DNA of 64,000 nucleotides from Pseudomonadota bacterium. Its GTDB lineage: Bacteria > Pseudomonadota > Gammaproteobacteria > Xanthomonadales > Rhodanobacteraceae. This document shows positions 58,547-64,000 of this stretch, one piece after another. Numbering within the stretch: position 1 is the stretch's first letter; each line of letters starts with the position of its first letter. Below the pieces are notes generated by a model, which was not told where the DNA came from, ran no database searches, and saw nothing but the letters and a program-made list of their open reading frames with translations. The stretch lies in contig JAJYQO010000009.1 of NCBI GenBank assembly GCA_021794575.1, positions 38,876 through 102,875 of the forward strand, in the 5' to 3' direction. A program made the position numbers and the translations under genes.

Positions 58547-59284
58547 ATGCTCGATATGCGCGAAATCGCCAAGGTGTATCGCACCGAAACCATAGAAACC
58601 CACGCGCTGCGAGGCTTCACGCTCAGCGTGCGCGAGGGTGAGTTCGTCGCCGTCACCGGGCCCTCGGGGTCAGGCAAGACCACGTTTCTCACCATTGCCG
58701 GCTTGCTCGAGGATTTCAACAGCGGCGAGTACATCCTCGACGGCGTCAACGTGCACGGCATGAACGACGACCAGCGCTCGCGGTTGCGCAACGAGAAAAT
58801 CGGTTTCGTCTTCCAGGCCTTCAATCTGATTCCCGATCTCAACGTGCTGGACAACGTCGAGGTGCCGCTGCACTACCGGCGCGGCATCGGCGCAGCGGAA
58901 CGGCGCAAGCGCGCGATCGGCGCGCTGGAACGCGTCGGCCTGTCCGCGCGCATGCGTCACTATCCGGCCGAACTATCCGGCGGCCAGCAGCAACGCGCGG
59001 CGATCGCGCGCGCGCTGGCCGGTAGCCCACGCCTGCTGCTGGCCGACGAGCCCACCGGCAATCTGGATACCGCCATGGCACGCGGCGTGATGGAGCTGAT
59101 CGAAGAACTGCACCGCGAGGGTGCCACCGTCGTCATGGTCACCCACGATCCGGATCTGGCTGCGCGCGCCGAGCGCAACGTACACATCGTCGACGGCATG
59201 GCCACCGGTATCTTGGAGGAGCCGCGTTTCCGGCCGTCATTGCGCGAGCGCACCGGCACCGACGTTCCGCACGGCGGAGCCTGA
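58547..59284 (+). CDS. MacB-type ABC transporter ATP-binding protein
   Basis: 245 aa ATPase of the LolD/MacB class. Walker A GPSGSGKT (about residues 39-46), Q-loop VFQAFNLIPDLNVLDNVEVPL, signature [15 protein letters not shown] and Walker B LLLADEPTGNLD, followed by the H-loop MVTHDP. ATG 58547 is used because MLDMREIAKVYRTETIETHALRGF is the family N terminus; the upstream in-frame sequence covers the intergenic repeat. Three nt before the first permease. Confidence 0.94.
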   Translation: MLDMREIAKVYRTETIETHALRGFTLSVREGEFVAVTGPSGSGKTTFLTIAGLLEDFNSGEYILDGVNVHGMNDDQRSRLRNEKIGFVFQAFNLIPDLNVLDNVEVPLHYRRGIGAAERRKRAIGALERVGLSARMRHYPAELSGGQQQRAAIARALAGSPRLLLADEPTGNLDTAMARGVMELIEELHREGATVVMVTHDPDLAARAERNVHIVDGMATGILEEPRFRPSLRERTGTDVPHGGA

Positions 59285-59287
59285 GCC

Positions 59288-60589
59288 ATGTTCACTTACT
59301 ACCTGCGCCTGGCCTTGCGCGCACTGCGCAACAGCCCGGTGCTGACCGCGCTGATGGTGCTGGCGCTGGCGGTAGGCATCGGCGCCAGCATGACCATGCT
59401 GACCGTGTTGCACGTGCTCTCCGGCGATCCGCTGCCGGGGCGCAGCGCGCACCTGTACTACCCGCAGGTCGATCCGCGGCCGCTGGCGCGCGGTAGCGAC
59501 GGCAACCCGGAGCCGCCCGGCCTGCTCACCTACATCGACGCCGAAAACCTGCTGCACCAGGGTAAGGCAGCGCGCGCGGCGCTGATGTACCAGGGCGGCG
59601 ACGTGGTGCAGCCACCGTCGGGCTCGGCGCTGCATCCCTTCGTGGTCAATTCGCGGCTGACCGGGCGGGACTTCTTCAGCATGTTCGAGGTGCCGTTCCG
59701 TTATGGCGCACCCTGGTCCGCGGCCGATGATGCCGGCGCCGCACACGTGGCGGTGATCTCGCAGAAACTGGACCGCAAACTGTTCGGCGGCGCGGACAGC
59801 GTCGGCCGCATGCTGGATTTCGGTGGCCACAGCTTCCGCATCGTCGGCGTGCTGGCGCACTGGCGCCCGGTGCCGCGCTTCTACGATGTCGATTCATCGC
59901 GCTACGGCGAGGTCGAGGACGTGTTCATTCCGTTCAACACCGCGCGCGCGCTGAATCTGGGCGTCGAAGGTTCGACCAACTGCTATGGCAGGCCGGGCAA
60001 GGATCTCGACACCTCGCCCTGCGGTTTCATCCAGATGTGGGTGCAACTCGACAGCCGCCCCGCCGCGGCCGCCTACCGGCGCTTCCTAGCCGATTACTCC
60101 GCGCAGCAGCACGCCGCCGGGCGCTTCCAGCGCCCGCCCAATGTGCGTCTGGACGACCTGATGCAGTGGCTGGCGTACAACCACGTGGTGCCCGAGGACG
60201 TGCGCATGCAGGCCTGGCTGGCGCTCGGGTTTTTGCTGGTGTGCGTGGTCAACACCGTGGGCCTGCTGCTGGCCAAGTTCCTGCGCCGCTCCGGCGAGAT
60301 CGGCGTGCGGCGCGCGCTGGGCGCCTCGCGGCGCGCGATCTTCGCGCAGTTGCTGATCGAGGCCGGCATGATCGGCGCGGCCGGCGCGCTGCTCGGCCTG
60401 CTGCTGACCTGGCTGGGCTTGTGGGCGGTGCGCCAGCAGCCATCCGATTACGCCAGACTCGCGCATCTGCAACCGGCGATGCTCGTCGCCACCTTGCTGC
60501 TGGCGTTGCTCGCCAGTCTCGTCGCCGGACTGCTGCCGGCCTGGCGCGCCAGCCGTATCGCCCCTGCCCTGCAGATCAAGAGTGCCTGA
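59288..60589 (+). CDS. MacB/FtsX-type ABC transporter permease 1
   Basis: 433 aa with one N-terminal helix (NSPVLTALMVLALAVGIGASM), a large periplasmic MacB_PCD domain (about 40-270) and three C-terminal helices in the FtsX domain (WLALGFLLVCVVNTVGLLLAKF, SGEIGVRRALGASRRAIFAQLL, then LVATLLLALLASLVAGLLPAW). The GVRRALGA coupling motif contacts the ATPase. Pairs with permease 2 as a heterodimer. Confidence 0.92.
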   Translation: MFTYYLRLALRALRNSPVLTALMVLALAVGIGASMTMLTVLHVLSGDPLPGRSAHLYYPQVDPRPLARGSDGNPEPPGLLTYIDAENLLHQGKAARAALMYQGGDVVQPPSGSALHPFVVNSRLTGRDFFSMFEVPFRYGAPWSAADDAGAAHVAVISQKLDRKLFGGADSVGRMLDFGGHSFRIVGVLAHWRPVPRFYDVDSSRYGEVEDVFIPFNTARALNLGVEGSTNCYGRPGKDLDTSPCGFIQMWVQLDSRPAAAAYRRFLADYSAQQHAAGRFQRPPNVRLDDLMQWLAYNHVVPEDVRMQAWLALGFLLVCVVNTVGLLLAKFLRRSGEIGVRRALGASRRAIFAQLLIEAGMIGAAGALLGLLLTWLGLWAVRQQPSDYARLAHLQPAMLVATLLLALLASLVAGLLPAWRASRIAPALQIKSA

Positions 60590-60595
60590 GCCGCC

Positions 60596-61831
60596 ATGAT
60601 GACGCCGCGTCCCATCCTGTCCTCGCTGCGCCGGCATAAGATCGCCGCGTTCCTGATCGTGCTGGAAATCGCGCTGGCCTTCGCCATCGTCAGCAATGCC
60701 GTGTATATGGTGATCGGGCGGTTGCAGCGTATCGATCTGCGCTCGGGTATCGATGAGCGTGGCCTAGTCCTGCTGCGACTTGCCACGGCCAGCAAGCAAA
60801 ACGGCTCGGTCGCCTCGGCGCAAACCGACCTGGCTACGCTGCGGGCGATTCCCGGCGTCGAATCGGCCAGCGCCATCAATACCTTGCCCTTGAGCGGTTC
60901 GCAGTGGAGTCTGGCTTACTCGCTGCGACCGATGCGTGCGTTCTCGGATGGCGTGCAGGTGCCGGTGTTCTTTGGCGGACCCGGGCTGCTGCAGACGCTC
61001 GGCATCCGGGTGATCCAGGGCAGTGCGTTTCAGCCGAGCGCTTACAGCGATCTCAGCCCCAAGGACGTTTTCAAGGCATTCGTGAATGCCCGGCAGGCGC
61101 TGATCACCCAGGCATTCGCGCAGCGGCTCTGGCCGCATGCAAGCGCCGTGGGCAAGGTGATGTACATGGGCGAGACGCCGGTGCTCGTGGTCGGGGTCGT
61201 CTCCAACATCATCCAGCCCTACATCGGCGCCGATGCACATGACCCGGCGAATTATTACGGCGTCATCTCGCCGTTTCGCGCCGGTCCGGACTTGAATGCG
61301 TGGTATGCCCTGCGCTGCCAGCCGGCCGCGTGTGCACGCGTGCTCAAGGCGGGTGCCGCGAAACTCCAGGCCATGCATCCGACCGAAACGCTGAATGCGC
61401 AGGAATCGTTCACGCACATGCGGCAACGCTATTTTCGCGATGACCGCTCCATGGCCTGGCTGCTGGTGTCCACGGTTATCGCGCTGCTCGGCGTCACTGC
61501 GATCGGCATCGTCGGCCTGGCCAGCTTCTGGGTGCAGCAGCGCACGCGGCAGATCGGCGTGCGCCGGGCGCTGGGCGCGCGGCGCATCGACATCCTGCGC
61601 TACTTCCAGACCGAGAACTTCCTGCTGGCCACGGCCGGCATCGCGCTGGGTTGCGCGGCGGCGATCGGCATCAACGTGTGGCTGATGGCGCACTACGCGG
61701 TGCCGCGGCTGCCAGTGATGTATCTGCCGCTGGGCGCGCTACTGCTGTGGGGCCTGGGCCAGTTGGCCGTGCTCGGCCCCGCGCTGCGCGCTGCGCGCGT
61801 GGCGCCGACGGTGGCAATGCGCAGCGCCTGA
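60596..61831 (+). CDS. MacB/FtsX-type ABC transporter permease 2
   Basis: 411 aa with the same architecture as the preceding permease: an N-terminal helix (KIAAFLIVLEIALAFAIVSNAVYMVI), periplasmic domain, and three C-terminal helices including the coupling motif IGVRRALGARRIDILRYFQ. It starts 6 nt after permease 1. Separate adaptor, ATPase and two permeases are typical of xanthomonad MacAB-like exporters of lipids, peptides or antibiotics; the substrate cannot be read from the sequence. Confidence 0.92.
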   Translation: MMTPRPILSSLRRHKIAAFLIVLEIALAFAIVSNAVYMVIGRLQRIDLRSGIDERGLVLLRLATASKQNGSVASAQTDLATLRAIPGVESASAINTLPLSGSQWSLAYSLRPMRAFSDGVQVPVFFGGPGLLQTLGIRVIQGSAFQPSAYSDLSPKDVFKAFVNARQALITQAFAQRLWPHASAVGKVMYMGETPVLVVGVVSNIIQPYIGADAHDPANYYGVISPFRAGPDLNAWYALRCQPAACARVLKAGAAKLQAMHPTETLNAQESFTHMRQRYFRDDRSMAWLLVSTVIALLGVTAIGIVGLASFWVQQRTRQIGVRRALGARRIDILRYFQTENFLLATAGIALGCAAAIGINVWLMAHYAVPRLPVMYLPLGALLLWGLGQLAVLGPALRAARVAPTVAMRSA

Positions 61832-61965
61832 GGCATGCATGGACCGGACCCATCACTTGCCGTCATCTCCGCGCAGAGCCTGCCCCAGCGAAGGCGCGGG
61901 CGGGAAGCGCTTTTCAACCGCGCAGCGGGTCAGCCAGTAGGCAACCGGTGCGCAAGGATTTCTGG

Positions 61966-61988
61966 ATCCCCGCCTGCGCGGGGATGAC
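61966..61988. repeat. half-copy of the kup-ruvB palindromic repeat
   Basis: ATCCCCGC-CTGC-GCGGGGAT hairpin ending in GATGAC, matching the right end of the 86-bp elements at 45730 and 45862. It lies between the exporter operon and the lipoprotein gene. Confidence 0.75.
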
Positions 61989-62067
61989 GAAAACAAAGAC
62001 TCCCAGCCGCAGACTTCCCACTCCGCACTTCCACACGCCAATCCCGCTCACTACAAGGGAGTACGCC

Positions 62068-62649
62068 ATGCACGTTCAACGCCGTGTCGCACGCATCGCC
62101 GTGATCGCCCTGTTGACGCTGGGTCTGGGCGCCTGTGACAGTGGTACCAGCATCAGCATGGAGGGACAGAGTATCGACCTGCATGCCAGTCATATTTTGA
62201 TCCGCATCCGCAGCGACGACACTGCGGAGATTCTGCGCAATGGTGACCTGCGCATCGCCGGCAGGGCGGTGGCTTTGACGCCGGCGCAGCGCGTGCTGAC
62301 CACGCGCTATTTCACGCAGGCGCAAGTGGCGTTGTTCGACGGCGTACGGACCGGCATCGCCGGTGCGCGCATGGCCGGCAGCGTCATCGGTGCGCTGATT
62401 CCCGCGTTGTTCCACGACGATTCGCGCATCATCAACGACACTGCGCACGCGCAGACGGTCACTCTCGACCGTCACGTGGATCGCTTGTGCGCAGAGATCG
62501 GCGCGATCCGCAGCACGCAGGATCAGCTCGTTGCGCGGCTTCCCGCGTTCGCGCCGTATGCGGTCATCGACCAGCGCTCGGTCGAGAGTTGCTGGGTCAA
62601 TGCGCGCAGCCGGACCGCTGCGGCGAAGCCGCCGGGCGCGCATGGCTGA
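62068..62649 (+). CDS. DUF2884 (YggN)-like lipoprotein
   Basis: 193 aa. Signal sequence with lipobox GLGAC gives lipidated Cys23. The mature part has EILRNGDLRIAGRAVALTPAQRVLTTRYF, reminiscent of the DUF2884/YggN family of periplasmic proteins of unknown role, followed by an Ala/Gly-rich helical stretch. ATG 62068 follows an AAGGGAG ribosome-binding site. Stands alone between the exporter operon and convergent pilR. Family call is tentative. Confidence 0.65.
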   Translation: MHVQRRVARIAVIALLTLGLGACDSGTSISMEGQSIDLHASHILIRIRSDDTAEILRNGDLRIAGRAVALTPAQRVLTTRYFTQAQVALFDGVRTGIAGARMAGSVIGALIPALFHDDSRIINDTAHAQTVTLDRHVDRLCAEIGAIRSTQDQLVARLPAFAPYAVIDQRSVESCWVNARSRTAAAKPPGAHG

Positions 62650-62732
62650 CCTGCCGCACCGCGGGGCGCCGTTGCGGTTTTGCGCGTTGCGGGCGCGGGT
62701 GTACCGCGCATCGCGGCTGCGTTGAGCGCCGC

Positions 62733-64000
62733 TCAGTCGATGCCCAGCTTCTTGAGCTTGTAGCGCAGCGCGCGGAAAGTGATGCCCAGCTCGCGGGCGG
62801 CGGCGGTTTTGTTGAAGCGCGTTTTCTGCAGGGTCTGCATGATCTTTTCGCGCTCCAGCGTGGTGACCATGTCGTCCAGCGATTGCGGGCCGGGCGTGGT
62901 TTCGCCGGCCGCCGCCGCGCCGGATCCGGGGCCAAGGGAGGCCGCGGTTTCCGCACCGCCGTTAGCGGCGGGGAGCAGCATCAGGTCGCCGCGCTCGATC
63001 ACGCCGTCTTCGCACAGCGCCACGGCGCGCTCGAGGATGTTCTCCAGTTCGCGCACGTTGCCGGGAAAGCCGTAATCGAGCAGGGCCTTCAGCGCCTCGG
63101 GCTGCAGGCGGGGCGGCGTATCCATGCCGTTGTCGGCGGCCAGGCGCTGCAGCACGCGGGCGGTCAGGCGCGGCACGTCTTCGCGACGCTCGCGCAGGGG
63201 CGGCACGCGCAGTTCGATCACGTTGATGCGATAGAACAGATCCTGGCGGAACAGGCCGCGCTCGACCAGTCGCGCCAGGTCCTTATGCGTAGCCGAGAGG
63301 ATGCGCACGTCCACCGGGATCTCGGCGTGCGCGCCGATCGGGCGCACCGCTTTTTCCTGGATCACGCGCAGCAGCTTGACCTGCATGTGCATGGGCAGGT
63401 CGGCCACCTCGTCGAGGAACAGCGTGCCGCCATGGGCGGCCTGGAACAGGCCTTCCTTGTCCGCGTTGGCGCCGGTGAAGCTGCCTTTTTTGTGGCCGAA
63501 GAACTCGCTTTCCATCAGTTCGCTGGGCACGGCGCCGCAATTTACCGGCACGAACGGACCGCTGCCGCGAGGCCCCTGCTCGTGGATCAGCCGTGCCACC
63601 AGTTCCTTGCCCACGCCGGATTCGCCCGAGATGTACACCGGCGCCTGGCTGCGCGCGACCTTGCCGATGGTGGTGCGCACCTGCTCGATGGCCGGGGACA
63701 CGCCCACCAGCCGGCCGGCGGAGCCGGTTCCCGCGGCGCCTTCGGCGGCATCGCCGGCGGCACTCTCGGCCATCTCGCGGCGCTGCTGGCCCAGGCGCAG
63801 CGCGGTCTGCACCAGCCTGCGCAGCATGTTGATGTCGACCGGCTTGGAGACGAAATCGAAGGCGCCGGCCTTGAGCGCGTTGACGGCGGCGTCGACATTG
63901 CCGTAGGCGGTGATCATGGCTACCGGCATCTCGGGATATTCGGCGGCGATCAGGTACAGCAGATCCTGCCCGGAGCCGTCGGGCAGACGCATGTCGGTGA
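62733..64000 (-). CDS. pilR: PilR, NtrC-family response regulator for type IV pili, 5' partial
   Basis: The window cuts off the N terminus; the frame is open to 64000. Remaining parts are most of the receiver domain (phospho-Asp codon complement of 63993-63995 in TDMRLPDGSG; KPVDINMLRRLV), the AAA+ sigma-54 domain with Walker A GESGVGKE, the contact loop as GSFTGA, Walker B GTLFLDEVADLP, and a Fis-type HTH ending KTAAARELGITFRALRYKLKKLGID, the typical PilR C terminus. It activates pilA transcription with RpoN; pilS should lie upstream, beyond the window. Confidence 0.92.
   Translation of the reverse strand, partial: TDMRLPDGSGQDLLYLIAAEYPEMPVAMITAYGNVDAAVNALKAGAFDFVSKPVDINMLRRLVQTALRLGQQRREMAESAAGDAAEGAAGTGSAGRLVGVSPAIEQVRTTIGKVARSQAPVYISGESGVGKELVARLIHEQGPRGSGPFVPVNCGAVPSELMESEFFGHKKGSFTGANADKEGLFQAAHGGTLFLDEVADLPMHMQVKLLRVIQEKAVRPIGAHAEIPVDVRILSATHKDLARLVERGLFRQDLFYRINVIELRVPPLRERREDVPRLTARVLQRLAADNGMDTPPRLQPEALKALLDYGFPGNVRELENILERAVALCEDGVIERGDLMLLPAANGGAETAASLGPGSGAAAAGETTPGPQSLDDMVTTLEREKIMQTLQKTRFNKTAAARELGITFRALRYKLKKLGID

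Overview
The window is high-GC, gene-dense DNA from a gammaproteobacterium, almost certainly a member of the Xanthomonadales (Xanthomonadaceae/Rhodanobacteraceae type); the genus cannot be fixed from the sequence alone. Pointers are the fused aspartate kinase/diaminopimelate decarboxylase, the MurL/MurD2 peptidoglycan branch, the Pil-Chp chemosensory genes and PilR, a large TonB receptor, and the block ruvC-ruvA-kup-ruvB-ybgC-tol-pal-cpoB-queE-queC-tRNA-Lys. Nearly all coding space is ordinary chromosomal housekeeping; no plasmid, prophage, CRISPR or insertion sequence is visible.

Layout. 1-5.4 kb: end of the type IV pilus chemosensory operon (chpA, truncated by the window edge and carrying ten perfect 15-bp repeats; chpB; chpC). 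5.5-13.4 kb: methylcitrate cycle genes prpB and prpC, then prpD about 4 kb further on, separated by fadH (with a PsrA-type palindrome upstream), two decayed genes (an XRE regulator with an amber codon and a DUF2975 remnant), a TerC-family membrane protein behind a yybP-ykoY (Mn2+) riboswitch, and a DODA-type dioxygenase. 13.6-14.7 kb: OmpA-like porin with 29 consecutive prolines. 14.7-21.6 kb: a tightly coupled seven-gene minus-strand operon for membrane-lipid modification (desaturase, FAD oxidoreductase, DUF1365, two CFA-synthase-like methyltransferases, DUF2878, DUF1295). 21.7-27.9 kb: pseudouridine synthase, DUF2007, TesB, HIT protein, dienelactone hydrolase, RimO and an orphan VpsR-like sigma-54 activator. 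28-33.3 kb: lysAC-murL-murD2 operon, joining meso-DAP synthesis to the L-Glu/epimerase route to UDP-MurNAc-L-Ala-D-Glu. 33.4-45.7 kb: cytochrome b561, ClpB, TonB receptor, FmdB-like zinc ribbon, AspRS, YebC, RuvC, RuvA and Kup. 45.7-46.1 kb: an intergenic repeat block. 46.1-54 kb: RuvB, YbgC, the Tol-Pal envelope system, queuosine precursor enzymes and tRNA-Lys. 54-56.9 kb: a broken histidine kinase, then hldA and hldD for lipopolysaccharide heptose. 57-61.8 kb: a MacAB-like exporter operon with a canonical sigma-54 promoter and tandem upstream palindromes. 62-64 kb: a DUF2884-like lipoprotein and the C-terminal part of PilR.

The most interesting parts are the seven-gene lipid operon, the lysAC-murL-murD2 operon, the riboswitch in front of terC, the sigma-54 promoter architecture of the exporter, and the repeat-bearing ChpA/ChpB. 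Many genes overlap by the 4-nt ATGA/GTGA arrangement, which was used to settle starts. A recurring TACAAT-like -10 box lies just upstream of several single genes.
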